A stretch of 64,000 bases of DNA from Roseibacillus sp. (GTDB taxonomy: Bacteria; Verrucomicrobiota; Verrucomicrobiia; Verrucomicrobiales; Akkermansiaceae): assembly GCA_029242545.1 (NCBI GenBank), contig JAQWTV010000123.1, positions 108,695-172,694 on the forward strand, in the 5' to 3' direction. The position numbers and the translations under genes are program-made. Below, piece by piece: positions 44,896 to 53,642 of the stretch. Within the stretch, counting starts at the first letter, position 1; every line of letters begins with the position of its first letter. The notes below the pieces were generated by a model. That model saw only the letters and a program-made list of their open reading frames with translations, did not search any database and had not been told where the DNA came from.

Positions 44896-44949
44896 GGTGG
44901 ACTTCTATGCAGGCAGGTTCTGGACGTGATGGGCGTGATTGGCAAGCTA

Positions 44950-45576
44950 CTACGAAGGTCTGAGGGACTTCCATGCCGAGAGATCGGGACGGAGGAGGAG
45001 ATCCAGAGCTTTGTCATGAAGGGAAAGGGAAGTGATGAGGTGGTCCAGAAGGATGGCAGAGGCGGTGGCGTCATAAAGTGCATCATGCCAGTGTCGCTCG
45101 GGATGAATGTCATCAACTTTCTGCTTCAATTTAAAGTGCCCTACCAGCTCCCCTAGAGAAAACTCAGCAAGAGCCGGCCACGCGGCACGGGCAATATTCA
45201 AGGTGTCGGCCCAAGGCCCGAATTGATGGCCAGGAAAGGCCCGGAGGAATCGTTTCTCTGTGCCGTGCCCATGGGCGACAAGGACCCGATTCTGCAGAAG
45301 GTCACGGATCCGGGGGTAGAGAGAGAGTAGAGAGGGTGCGCCAGAAAGGTCTTCGAGGGTGATGCCGTGCACTTTTCGAGCTGACCAGGAAATTGGCTGG
45401 TCAGACGAAAGATAGGAGCAGAACGATTCCCCAAGCCCTTGCCGCGGGCACCAGAGAGTGATGCCGACCTGAACTGGAACATCGGTTCGTCCGCGTGCGG
45501 CACCAGCGGATTCAAAGTCGATTGCGGCGAACTTCTGGGACCGAATGGGATCGGCAGCGGTGATGGAGAGGGGCAT
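44950..45576 (-). CDS. DnaQ-like (DEDDh) 3'-5' exonuclease
   Basis: 208 residues. Exo I motif: AAIDFESAG, with D20 and E22. Exo II region VLVAHGHGTEKRFL carries E107 where the canonical motif has Asp. Exo III: HDALYDA with H164 and D169. It is a free-standing exonuclease domain similar to the epsilon/RNase T superfamily; substrate (DNA or RNA) is not clear from sequence. A DNA-polymerase-III-epsilon annotation is common for such proteins, but the missing beta-clamp and alpha-binding parts make that uncertain. It lies upstream of aroB by 54 nt on the same strand. Confidence 0.82.
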   Translation of the reverse strand: MPLSITAADPIRSQKFAAIDFESAGAARGRTDVPVQVGITLWCPRQGLGESFCSYLSSDQPISWSARKVHGITLEDLSGAPSLLSLYPRIRDLLQNRVLVAHGHGTEKRFLRAFPGHQFGPWADTLNIARAAWPALAEFSLGELVGHFKLKQKVDDIHPERHWHDALYDATASAILLDHLITSLSLHDKALDLLLRPDLSAWKSLRPS

Positions 45577-45657
45577 CCGGGTTTGAGGGGTCTAAATATG
45601 GGATGGTTTTATAATGGCGACTCAAGAGTCGTGCGCTAGTATTGTGCTCCCAACATC

Positions 45658-46287
45658 ATGAATGAATCACTTTCTCAAAATTTAGCGTTTTTGGATGGAG
45701 GAACGATGGTCCTGCTCGCCTTCGGTGTGTTGGTAGTCTTCTTCCTTCTGTGGGCGATTGGAGCTTACAACGGGTTGATTAGATTGCGGAACATGTATCG
45801 TAACGCCTTTGCCCAGATTGACGTTCAGTTGAAGCGGCGCCACGACCTGATTCCAAATCTGGTGGAGACGGCTAAATCGTTCATGAAGCACGAGCGTGAG
45901 ACCCTTGAAGCGGTTATTCAGGCGCGTAATGCGGCAGCGAGTGCTCGGGATGGATTGAACCCGGATGATGCTGCCCAGATGCAAGGATTGATGGCGGCCG
46001 AGGCAGGGCTGGGTTCGATGATGACCAAGTTTTTTGCGCTTGCAGAAGCGTATCCGGATCTCAAGTCCAACCAAAATATGATGCAGGTGAGCGAGGAGCT
46101 TACCACCACCGAAAACAAGGTCGGTTTCTCCCGTCAGGCCTACAATGATGCAGCAACTCTCTACAACACGAAGATAGAAGTTGTGCCCTCTAATATCATC
46201 GCTGGAATGTTTAATTTTAAGGCTGCAGTTCTCTTCGAAGTCAGTAGTGAGGCCGAACGCGAGGCCGTAAAGGTGAGTTTCGACTGA
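45658..46287 (+). CDS. LemA family protein
   Basis: 209 residues. An N-terminal transmembrane helix (MVLLAFGVLVVFFLLWAIGAYNGLI) is followed by YRNAFAQIDVQLKRRHDLIPNLVETAKSFMKHE, the diagnostic LemA block, and ends ...AVLFEVSSEAEREAVKVSFD. Four-helix-bundle domain on the periplasmic side. Function unclear; many genomes pair it with an M48 metallopeptidase, as here (61 nt upstream of the protease start), suggesting a joint membrane-quality role. Confidence 0.93.
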   Translation: MNESLSQNLAFLDGGTMVLLAFGVLVVFFLLWAIGAYNGLIRLRNMYRNAFAQIDVQLKRRHDLIPNLVETAKSFMKHERETLEAVIQARNAAASARDGLNPDDAAQMQGLMAAEAGLGSMMTKFFALAEAYPDLKSNQNMMQVSEELTTTENKVGFSRQAYNDAATLYNTKIEVVPSNIIAGMFNFKAAVLFEVSSEAEREAVKVSFD

Positions 46288-46347
46288 TCGGCTGAATTGC
46301 TAATTTGGGGTGTCTCTGGGGATAGAGGAGCGACCTTGTGTAAAGCG

Positions 46348-48264
46348 ATGAATTTTTTTGAGGCGCAGGATCAGGCTCGCCGCAGAACCAAGTGGCTGAT
46401 TGCTTATTTTGTCTGTGCGGTGATCTCCATCGTGGTTTCGGTGTATTTCGGTGTTGCCTTTGCCATGAAGCTGGCAGGGTCCCTGCCAGAGCTCTGGGAT
46501 CCAGAGCTGTTCGCTTTCGTTGCCGGGGCAACCTTGCTTCTGATCCTCGGAGGGACGGCCTATAAGTCGATCGATTTACGAAGAGGAGGGCGGGCGGTTG
46601 CTGAAGGTATGGGAGGGCGTCCCGTGCAGCCCGACACCGGAGATCTCAAGGAGCGACAGCTCCTGAATATCGTGGAAGAGATGGCAATTGCGTCAGGAAC
46701 ACCGGTTCCACTTGTCTACGTGATGGATCAGGAAGCCGGGATTAATGCCTTTGCGGCGGGCACCGAGCCCTCCAATGCCGTGATCGGCGTGACGAGGGGG
46801 TGCCTTGATTTGCTTTCTCGGTCAGAGTTGCAGGGGGTTATTGCACACGAATTCAGCCATATCCGGAATGGCGATATGCGCCTCAATATGCGTTTAGTTG
46901 GGTTTATTTTTGGGATCCTCGTCCTCATGATTGTGGGACGAGTGCTGATCTCTTCATTACGGTATGCTCGCCCCAGTAAGAATAGCAAGGAGGGTGGGGG
47001 CGTGCTCGTTGTGCTACTGCTCTCAGGGTTTGCCCTCTTCCTCGCAGGGGCAATTGGAGGGTTTTTCGCACGGGCGATTCAGGCCGCGGTGTCCCGTCAA
47101 AGGGAGTTTCTTGCCGACGCGTCGGCTGTTCAATTTACTCGTGATACCGATGGACTTATAGGGGCCTTCAAGAAGATTGGAGGTTGGAAGGAAGGTGCCC
47201 GGGTTCAGAGTCCCCAAGCTGCCGCGATGAGTCACATGTTTTTCGCAGAGGGCGGATTGTTCCGTTGGGGTATGGCGACTCATCCTCCGCTTCAGGTGAG
47301 AATTCGGGCCCTGGATCCCAACTCTTCCAAAGTCAATTTTGACTCCGTATCACTACCCGATGTAGATATGGCGGGCGTCGGGGCTCCCTCGGCTTCGATG
47401 GCTGGTTTTTCTTCTTCGGCTTCGACTCGAGAGCCGCCAGCCATAAAGGCAGCCGAGACGCTTGCTTGCCTGGGTGATGACATCGATTGGCAGCTGGAGC
47501 GCGGGCAGCAGATTTGCGTTGGGATTGATGAGGAGTGGAGCGCCGCCGCGCGAGATCGAAGTAAGGCGCAGGTCCTGATATTCGCAATGTTGCTGTCCGG
47601 AGATCCTAGGAAATGCAGGGAGCAGCTGGAGGGCTTGCGCCAGGGTATGGGGCGGAAATACGTGGAAACACTCAGCGAGTGGCATGAAACCATTGGGCCG
47701 CTTCACTCAGCCGCGAAGATTGCGATTCTAGACCTCTGCATTCCAACTCTCAAGCGGCTGAGCGAGAGTGAGTATGAGCGTCTCCTGCAGATGCTGGACT
47801 GGGTTATTGCAGCTGACGAGAAGGTGGACCTGTTCGAGTTTATGCTCCAGCACTCGTTGTCTAGGCACCTGTCTAGACACTTCTTCACAGGAAAAAGGAA
47901 GCTCGAACGCGGTCCCGGGCTGACGAAGGGGCTTTCGGAATCCGGAGACATTCTGCTTTCAATGATGGCGTGGAACGGGCGCGATAGTAAAGGAGCGGCA
48001 AAGGCTTTCAAATTTGCTGTAGAGGGGTCTACTCCATTCGAGAGCAGGGTGCCTTCTCTGCTTCCCGAGGACGGCCTTAACTCGGAATTGGTATTGGCAG
48101 CTCTTGCTGCGTTCGAGGAGGCGTCACCGCTCTTAAAAAAGAGAATCCTCGAAATGTGCGGTCATGCGGCTGCCGAGGATGGGGTGCTTAGCAATGAGGA
48201 GGCCGAGCTCCTCCGAGTGGTTGCCGATGGAATTGGGGTAGCTCTTCCGCCATTCCTTCTGTGA
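46348..48264 (+). CDS. M48 metallopeptidase with TerB-like C-terminus
   Basis: 638 residues from ATG 46348 (MNFFEAQDQARRRTKW); TTG 46297 is rejected. Two N-terminal membrane segments (about 17-38, 56-70), the zinc site H-E-F-S-H at 167-171, two more membrane segments (about 182-202 and 218-240), and REFLADASAVQFTRD with the third zinc ligand. This is the HtpX/M48B arrangement. Beyond about residue 350 the protein is unusual: a helical C-terminal half with two TerB-like stretches (LLQMLDWVIAADEKVDLFEF and ILEMCGHAAAEDGVLSNEEAELLRVVAD). Inner-membrane protease; coupled with LemA upstream. The C-terminal half may sense or bind the substrate (inference). Confidence 0.9.
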   Translation: MNFFEAQDQARRRTKWLIAYFVCAVISIVVSVYFGVAFAMKLAGSLPELWDPELFAFVAGATLLLILGGTAYKSIDLRRGGRAVAEGMGGRPVQPDTGDLKERQLLNIVEEMAIASGTPVPLVYVMDQEAGINAFAAGTEPSNAVIGVTRGCLDLLSRSELQGVIAHEFSHIRNGDMRLNMRLVGFIFGILVLMIVGRVLISSLRYARPSKNSKEGGGVLVVLLLSGFALFLAGAIGGFFARAIQAAVSRQREFLADASAVQFTRDTDGLIGAFKKIGGWKEGARVQSPQAAAMSHMFFAEGGLFRWGMATHPPLQVRIRALDPNSSKVNFDSVSLPDVDMAGVGAPSASMAGFSSSASTREPPAIKAAETLACLGDDIDWQLERGQQICVGIDEEWSAAARDRSKAQVLIFAMLLSGDPRKCREQLEGLRQGMGRKYVETLSEWHETIGPLHSAAKIAILDLCIPTLKRLSESEYERLLQMLDWVIAADEKVDLFEFMLQHSLSRHLSRHFFTGKRKLERGPGLTKGLSESGDILLSMMAWNGRDSKGAAKAFKFAVEGSTPFESRVPSLLPEDGLNSELVLAALAAFEEASPLLKKRILEMCGHAAAEDGVLSNEEAELLRVVADGIGVALPPFLL

Positions 48265-48307
48265 TCCGAACTTGATGAATACCTGAGTCGAACTATCTTG
48301 CTTTGTC

Positions 48308-49201
48308 ATGCGCGTCGAGGGAGGTTTGTGCGCGCCCATGGCACGTCGTCCCCTTTGGATTTGGCCTAACATTCTGAGTCTCGATGCTCCCTTAGTGGCG
48401 CTCGCATGGTTCTGGATGTTCAAGCAGATTTGGCTGGTGAAATACCACCAGCCTTCCTTGCCGTGGCTCCTGGCTCTGACAGTATGGTGTATTTATGTGG
48501 CCGACCGCCTGATGGACTCCCGAGGTCAACGAGGATCGAAGGATGAGCTGTCTTTACGGCACCGCTTTCATTGGGACTATCGCGGACTGATGAAAATTGC
48601 ACTCTGTGTCGGCGTGGTGGGAGTGTTTTTTCTCTTGTCGCGGCAATCACGGGGACTGCTAGCCTATTGCTACCCAGCTGCTGCTCCGGTCATCTTGTAT
48701 TTTCTGATAAGTTTTCAGAGTTCCAGCAGAGGGGTGTCCTGGTTCAAGAACGTTGTTGCGGGGTTGGCTTTTGCTTATGGGACAAGCGTAGGAGTGCACT
48801 TTCGTAGTGGAAGCTCGGTTGGTTTTCACGAGCTGGCTTTGTCTTCGGAGGTCGTGGTGTTTGCGGCCCTGTGCATGATCAATATGATGGTGATTGACCA
48901 CTGGGAGTCGACTAGTGAATCTCAAAGGGGTGCGGAGGAGAGAGATGAGAGTGACACCGAGAATAAGATTCTCAGGATCCTCCTTCTCGCCTTGGTGATC
49001 GTATGTTACCTGCTTGCGGGCTCTGCCGAGGCCTTTGGCTCGCAGGCTCATAAGGCCTTTTACCTGGCCGCGATGGTGGGTGCAGGGGGGGTGGCCTTTC
49101 TTGCGTTATTCCGTCATCTCTTTTCGCGGGTATCACTGAGAATTCTCGCAGACGTTGCATTGCTCCTGCCGCTGCCTTTCTTTTGCCTCTTTGCCTATTG
49201 A
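48308..49201 (+). CDS. UbiA-like integral membrane protein
   Basis: 297 residues, about eight or nine transmembrane segments. The Asp-rich motif D66-x3-D70 in CIYVADRLMDSRG, after WPNILSLDAPLVALAW, suggests the UbiA prenyltransferase superfamily; the second Asp motif is weaker (MVIDHWESTSE). UbiA proteins join an isoprenoid chain to aromatic or other acceptors, but the weak second motif makes a catalytic role doubtful. An alternative start is at 48338. Located between the M48 protease and adenylate kinase on the same strand without clear coupling. Confidence 0.65.
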   Translation: MRVEGGLCAPMARRPLWIWPNILSLDAPLVALAWFWMFKQIWLVKYHQPSLPWLLALTVWCIYVADRLMDSRGQRGSKDELSLRHRFHWDYRGLMKIALCVGVVGVFFLLSRQSRGLLAYCYPAAAPVILYFLISFQSSSRGVSWFKNVVAGLAFAYGTSVGVHFRSGSSVGFHELALSSEVVVFAALCMINMMVIDHWESTSESQRGAEERDESDTENKILRILLLALVIVCYLLAGSAEAFGSQAHKAFYLAAMVGAGGVAFLALFRHLFSRVSLRILADVALLLPLPFFCLFAY

Positions 49202-49347
49202 TCTCCGCCTTTTAAAGGTTTGGAAGCGTTGCGGAGGGGGGGCTGGGGAAAGCACTAAGGATGAGGGGATCACCAGCGGAAATTTGATTTGGAGCTTGGA
49301 GCGGCTATGATTCGTTATTAGGAAGAATGTCTAACTCGCTTTAAATT

Positions 49348-49977
49348 GTGGGAGAAAAATCACACAAACCTTTCCCGGCAGTTCTAATTGTTGGGGCCCC
49401 GGGTTCCGGGAAGGGAACCCAGGGAAAAGTGCTGGGCACTATTCCCCGTTTTTTCCATTGCGCATGTGGCGATGTATTTCGCTCTCTGGATACCCGGACT
49501 GCTCTTGGGCAGCAGTTCGTAGAGTATTCCAGTAAGGGAGAACTCGTGCCGGATGAGTTGACCATAGGGTTGTGGAAGGTTCAGATCGACAACTGGATCG
49601 AAACCTACCGCTACAAGCCGGATATCGATGTTCTTGTGCTCGACGGCATTCCAAGAAACGTGCAGCAGGCCGAAATCATTGAGAACTACCTTGAGGTTTA
49701 TACAGTGATACATCTGACCTGCCCGGATCGTGAGGAGCTGGCCCGGCGGATGAGGAAACGTGCCTTGAAGGAAAACCGCTTCGATGATGCCAGCGACGAG
49801 GTAATCAGTCACAGGATAGAAACCTACGTTGAGGAGACTCGCCCGCTGACCGAGTATTACACTGACAAGGTCATTGATGTCGATGCTACCCGCCCGCCGG
49901 TTGAGGTTCTTGGCGATATAATCGGGGAAATTGTAAAGATAGATGCTTACAAGGAGCGGGCAAAGATAGTGGTCTAG
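49348..49977 (+). CDS. adk: Adenylate kinase
   Basis: Interconverts AMP + ATP and 2 ADP. 209 residues. P-loop GAPGSGKGTQG (16-26), the AMP-binding blocks with ISSGD replaced by CACGDVFRSLDTRT, LDGIPRNVQQAE and RMRKRALKENRFDDASDEVISHRIETYVEETRPLTEYY (which fits the adk core without the zinc LID insert). The start is GTG at 49348, because a TAA lies directly upstream. The LDGIPR block differs slightly from LDGFPR, and another NMP kinase (for example a UMP/CMP-like kinase) cannot be wholly excluded. Confidence 0.88.
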   Translation: MGEKSHKPFPAVLIVGAPGSGKGTQGKVLGTIPRFFHCACGDVFRSLDTRTALGQQFVEYSSKGELVPDELTIGLWKVQIDNWIETYRYKPDIDVLVLDGIPRNVQQAEIIENYLEVYTVIHLTCPDREELARRMRKRALKENRFDDASDEVISHRIETYVEETRPLTEYYTDKVIDVDATRPPVEVLGDIIGEIVKIDAYKERAKIVV

Positions 49978-50046
49978 GCCGATTCTCTATCCCCTCGAGT
50001 GGGCTGCGCGTATGGCAGTCAGTCTACTGGTCACCACAAATTGATT

Positions 50047-51009
50047 ATGCGGCTACTCTTCATGGGCACAGGAGATATCGCTCTTCCAACCTTTCGGAGA
50101 CTGGCGGAGAGAGATACCCTGGTTGGGCTGGTGACCCAACCGGATAGACCGGTAGGGAAGAGCTCAAAACCCAGGCCTCCGAGGATCAAGGAGGAGGCCC
50201 GTTTGCTCTCCATCCCGGTGTTCCAGCCTGAGGATGTGAGGAGCGAGGAAGAGATTGTGGCGATTAAAGCCCTCGATCCGGAGCTTATCGTGGTGATGGC
50301 CTACGGTCAGATCCTGACCAAGGCCCTCTTGGCTGTTCCTCCTCTTGGCTGTATTAATATTCATGCCTCCTTACTCCCGAGGTACCGGGGGGCATCCTGT
50401 ATTCAGGCCGCCATTGCGGCGGGGGATCGGGAAAGCGGCATCAGTATCATTGAGATGGTAGAACGTCTCGATGCGGGCAACGTGGTCTTGTCGAAGGCGA
50501 TTCCTCTCCTAGCGGAGGAGACTGGGGGAACGCTCCACGATCGTTTAGCAGCCCTGGCTCCTGAAGTGGTGGAGGCGTGTCTCGAAAAGCTTGCCAGTGA
50601 TGAAATGGCCGGGAAGCCCCAGAATGAGGAGCTTGCCACTTATGCTCCGCAGCTACAGCGTTTGGATGGTCAGCTTGACTGGGAGTTTTCGGCTGAGGTT
50701 CTGGAGCGCCGTATTCGCGCATATGAGCCGTGGCCCGGCTCTTATACGAACTTCAAGGACGGCCGTGGCCGGTCCAAGCGAATGAAAGTGTTTGCTGGAG
50801 TAGAGGTGACAAAAGGGGGTAGAGGCGCTGTTCCCGGGGAGATCGTTGACGTCAGTGCTTCCGGGGTTACGGTCGCATGTGGAGAGGGTGCTCTTGTCTT
50901 GAATGAGCTTCAGCTTGAGGGCGGAAAGCGCTTGTCAGTCGCAGAACTCATCAGGGGTAACACACTCGAGGTGGGGCAGTGCTTCTTTTCGCTGGTGAGT
51001 AGGACCTGA
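50047..51009 (+). CDS. fmt: Methionyl-tRNA formyltransferase
   Basis: Formylates initiator Met-tRNA using 10-formyl-THF. 320 residues from ATG 50047 (MRLLFMGTGDIALPTFRRLA); the upstream in-frame start at 49999 is rejected. The catalytic triad N104, H106, D142 lies in INIHASLLPRYRGASCIQAAIAAGD and ERLDAGN, and the substrate loop is TQPDRPVGKSSK. The C-terminal OB domain (ETGGTLHD..., VACGEGALVLNELQLEGGKRLSVAEL) is present. Usually next to def; here no deformylase is adjacent. It precedes a 192-residue hypothetical and pyrH. Confidence 0.95.
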   Translation: MRLLFMGTGDIALPTFRRLAERDTLVGLVTQPDRPVGKSSKPRPPRIKEEARLLSIPVFQPEDVRSEEEIVAIKALDPELIVVMAYGQILTKALLAVPPLGCINIHASLLPRYRGASCIQAAIAAGDRESGISIIEMVERLDAGNVVLSKAIPLLAEETGGTLHDRLAALAPEVVEACLEKLASDEMAGKPQNEELATYAPQLQRLDGQLDWEFSAEVLERRIRAYEPWPGSYTNFKDGRGRSKRMKVFAGVEVTKGGRGAVPGEIVDVSASGVTVACGEGALVLNELQLEGGKRLSVAELIRGNTLEVGQCFFSLVSRT

Positions 51010-51028
51010 AGAACACAGACTATAGTTG

Positions 51029-51607
51029 ATGCTCTTAAGATCCTTGGTTTTGCTCCTTCTTCTGTGTTCGCCTGTTCTGGCGGTCACTCTTGAGGTCGTG
51101 GAGCTCTACCAGCCCCTCTCCCTGCATCGCACAGATGGTGTCGGGGAAACTCTCGGAGAAGAGGGGCCGGTGCAGGCTGGGGTTTTTGCCCGTCCCTATG
51201 CCGTAACTGGAGCGATGCCAGAAGATCTAGTGAAGGCCGTGGCTGCGCCTCATCGGATAGCTACCAATAGCGAAGGATATGAAGTCGAGGATGCAAATCT
51301 TCTGAATCTTTGTGGCGTAGCCTTGAGTTCGGAAATGAAGGTGAACCGGTTACTGGTTAGGTTCGACATGGGTAATTTCAAGTTGCCTGAGGATTTGGAT
51401 CTTACTGCAAGGCAGGTAGTCCAGCTTTCCATTATTGCGGTCGAGCGGACTCTTCGTTCCTACTTTCGAAACTTCAAGGACGAGGTCCTGAGCGTTTCGA
51501 TTGGGATCACTGGGACAACTGATGGAAACGAGTCGCTCAAGGATCTGGCGAAGCGGTTCAGGCTTGGCCGACAGGCTGGGGGTCAGCGGAGTAGCGAGGG
51601 GAGGTAA
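51029..51607 (+). CDS. Exported hypothetical protein
   Basis: 192 residues from ATG 51029 with a signal peptide (MLLRSLVLLLLLCSPVLAV). The mature part (VVELYQPLSLHRTDGVG, VNRLLVRFDMGNFKLPEDLDLTARQVVQLSIIAVERTLRSYF, LSVSIGITGTT) looks like a small alpha/beta domain. No known family recognised. It starts 19 nt after fmt, so it is probably in the same operon, but nothing suggests a role in formylation. Followed by 115 nt to pyrH. Confidence 0.7.
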   Translation: MLLRSLVLLLLLCSPVLAVTLEVVELYQPLSLHRTDGVGETLGEEGPVQAGVFARPYAVTGAMPEDLVKAVAAPHRIATNSEGYEVEDANLLNLCGVALSSEMKVNRLLVRFDMGNFKLPEDLDLTARQVVQLSIIAVERTLRSYFRNFKDEVLSVSIGITGTTDGNESLKDLAKRFRLGRQAGGQRSSEGR

Positions 51608-51722
51608 AGGCCTTGCGGAAGGCGTGGATCAGGGCCTCAGAGGGAGAAGGGGAAGAGGTCCTGCCTTTTCGCTTTTCACGGATGAGGACTATTGCTTCAC
51701 TGCTCTAACGGATTAACTACCT

Positions 51723-52451
51723 ATGGGTGAAAAGGAACGTTCCTTCAAGAGGGCCATTTTGAAATTGAGTGGAGAGGCTTTGAGAGAGCCCGGTAGCACG
51801 GATAATATATCACCTGAGATCGTGGGCCGAATCGCGAGTGAGATCTCTGCGGCAGTCGAATCGGGAGTCGAGCTGGGGATCGTAGTTGGTGGAGGAAATT
51901 TCTGGAGGGGTGCTGCGGCAAGTGAACGGGGGATGGATCGGGCAACCGCTGATTATGTTGGTATGTTGGCCACCGTGATGAATGCGTTGGCGCTTCAGGC
52001 AGCCCTCGAGGAGCGGGAGGTGACTTGTATCGTGCAATCTGCCATCGAGATGAAGAATGTCGCTGAGCCATTCCTCAGGTGGAAGGCTAGTCGGCACCTC
52101 GATCAGAAACGGGTTGTGGTTTTTGCTGCAGGAACGGGTAGTCCCTTTTTTTCCACTGATACTACTGCGGCTCTCAGAGCCAGCGAAATGAGTGCGGACG
52201 TGATCCTGAAAGCTACAATGGTGGATGGAGTTTACACCGCTGATCCCAAGAAGGATCCGGAGGCTGTGAGATACGAGCGTGTTACTTTCCACGAGTGTAT
52301 TAGGAATCGGTTAGAGGTGATGGACTCCACTGCATTCAGCCTCTGCATGGATAATGATTTGCCCATCATAGTCTTTGATCTGGGGGAGCCTGGAAATATT
52401 GAAAGGGCGCTCCGCGGTGAAGGGCTTGGCACAGTGGTCTGCGCCGAGTAG
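51723..52451 (+). CDS. pyrH: Uridylate kinase
   Basis: Phosphorylates UMP to UDP in pyrimidine synthesis. 242 residues: AILKLSGEAL at the start, VVGGGNFWRGAAASERGMDRATADYVGMLATVMNALAL, FFSTDTTAALRASEMSADVILKATMVDGVYTADP, and VMDSTAFSLCMDNDLPIIVFDL, all hallmarks of the hexameric bacterial PyrH (amino acid kinase fold). It is followed 31 nt later by frr, the standard partner, but rpsB and tsf are not upstream. Confidence 0.96.
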   Translation: MGEKERSFKRAILKLSGEALREPGSTDNISPEIVGRIASEISAAVESGVELGIVVGGGNFWRGAAASERGMDRATADYVGMLATVMNALALQAALEEREVTCIVQSAIEMKNVAEPFLRWKASRHLDQKRVVVFAAGTGSPFFSTDTTAALRASEMSADVILKATMVDGVYTADPKKDPEAVRYERVTFHECIRNRLEVMDSTAFSLCMDNDLPIIVFDLGEPGNIERALRGEGLGTVVCAE

Positions 52452-52482
52452 ATTAAATGGAAAGACATAATAATCAGTCACA

Positions 52483-53052
52483 ATGGACCAGGAAACGAGC
52501 AAACAGGAAGTAAACACCGCAATGGCCAAGGCGGTCGAGCACATGCTACAGGAGTTCCTCGGGGTGAGGACAGGGAAGGCTTCGCCCAGTTTGGTGGAGA
52601 ACCTTGAGGTTCATGTTGAGTCTTATGCGAGTAATATGAGACTCAAAGAGCTAGCTGTCATCACGACCCCCGAGGCGCGGACGATCATGGTGCAGCCTTT
52701 CGACCCGAGCGTGACGGGGGATATCGAGAGAGCTATTCGCGAAAATGGCAAGCTGGGCTTAAATCCGGTGAGTGATGGCAAGGTTATCAGGCTGCCTATT
52801 CCGGAGCTGACGGAGGAGCGGAGAGTCGAATTTGTGAAGGTGATCAGGAACATGGCGGAAGAATCCAGGATCAGGGTGAGAGCCTGTCGGAAGGATGGGA
52901 TGGATGCCGCCAAGGCAATGAAGACGGAGAACGTTCTCACCGAGGATCAGGCGCGCGATTTTGAGTCTGAAGTGCAAGTCCTTACTGACCGCTACATCAA
53001 GGAAATCGATGGGAAGCTGGCCGAGAAAGAGCAGGAATTGATGACTGTTTAA
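52483..53052 (+). CDS. frr: Ribosome recycling factor
   Basis: Splits post-termination ribosomes with EF-G. 189 residues. MAKAVEHMLQEFLGVRTGKASPSLVENLEVHVESYASNMRLKELAVITTPEARTIMVQPFD pattern, then NDGKVIRLPIPELTEERR-type block (SDGKVIRLPIPELTEERRVEFVK) are canonical; length is normal. Together with pyrH forms the usual pair. Converges with a minus-strand membrane protein gene only 8 nt away. Confidence 0.97.
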   Translation: MDQETSKQEVNTAMAKAVEHMLQEFLGVRTGKASPSLVENLEVHVESYASNMRLKELAVITTPEARTIMVQPFDPSVTGDIERAIRENGKLGLNPVSDGKVIRLPIPELTEERRVEFVKVIRNMAEESRIRVRACRKDGMDAAKAMKTENVLTEDQARDFESEVQVLTDRYIKEIDGKLAEKEQELMTV

Positions 53053-53060
53053 GGGTGCGC

Positions 53061-53480
53061 TCAGGACGCCCCTTCATCACGCTCGTCAGAGGTCAACCCC
53101 TCCCTGAGCCGTGCGATCGCGATCGCACGGCGGGAGCGCTTCCAGGTAGCGAAGGCGGTGCCAAGATAGAGCGCGGACAGGATCATCACTATCATAGATT
53201 GGCGGTGCTCAATCCTGAACCAGTCGAAGACGCCACGATATAGCGGTCCCAGTGCCGCTGGTGCGCTTGTGAGAAATGCAAGAAAGGTGAGGAAGGATGC
53301 GGCGGCCATCCCATGTCGCTTTTCCCTGAAGGCATAGAGGGCGGCGATCAGGGCAGATCCTCCAAAAAAGAGCCCGGGAATTGCCTGAGCCTGAATCTCA
53401 GCGGCCGAGGTTGTGTTTAGCAGTCCTATTGTGCCGAGAGCGAGCAGGGCGGCGGCAAGAGTGAAAGTTAAGACGTGCAT
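53061..53480 (-). CDS. Small hypothetical membrane protein
   Basis: 139 residues from ATG 53480 (MHVLTFTLAAALLALGTIGLL); an upstream TTG at 53531 is rejected. Four hydrophobic segments: about 5-23, 33-51, 62-80 and 104-122; the C-terminal end is positively charged (WKRSRRAIAIARLREGLTSDERDEGAS). No family recognised with certainty; it has the size and feel of a TMEM14-like or unannotated inner-membrane protein. It ends 8 nt from frr, converging. Confidence 0.6.
   Translation of the reverse strand: MHVLTFTLAAALLALGTIGLLNTTSAAEIQAQAIPGLFFGGSALIAALYAFREKRHGMAAASFLTFLAFLTSAPAALGPLYRGVFDWFRIEHRQSMIVMILSALYLGTAFATWKRSRRAIAIARLREGLTSDERDEGAS
53109..53130. repeat. 22-bp perfect palindrome within a coding region
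   Basis: CCGTGCGATCG-CGATCGCACGG reads the same on both strands. It encodes the AIAIAR stretch near the C-terminus of the minus-strand membrane protein and lies 57-78 nt past the frr stop. No T-run follows on either strand, so it is a poor terminator. Confidence 0.6.
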
Positions 53481-53642
53481 GGATTTGCGAATCAAAGTTG
53501 GGAAAAGCGACCATCTTTTCTGCGGAATCAATTCTCATCTCTCCGGCACAAGGTCAATTCATGAACGAAGCCGTGAGGATTCTTGCGCGTGATCCTCATG
53601 ATTCCCGGTTGCCCTCATTGCTTCAGAGCGTAGTCTTCTCGC

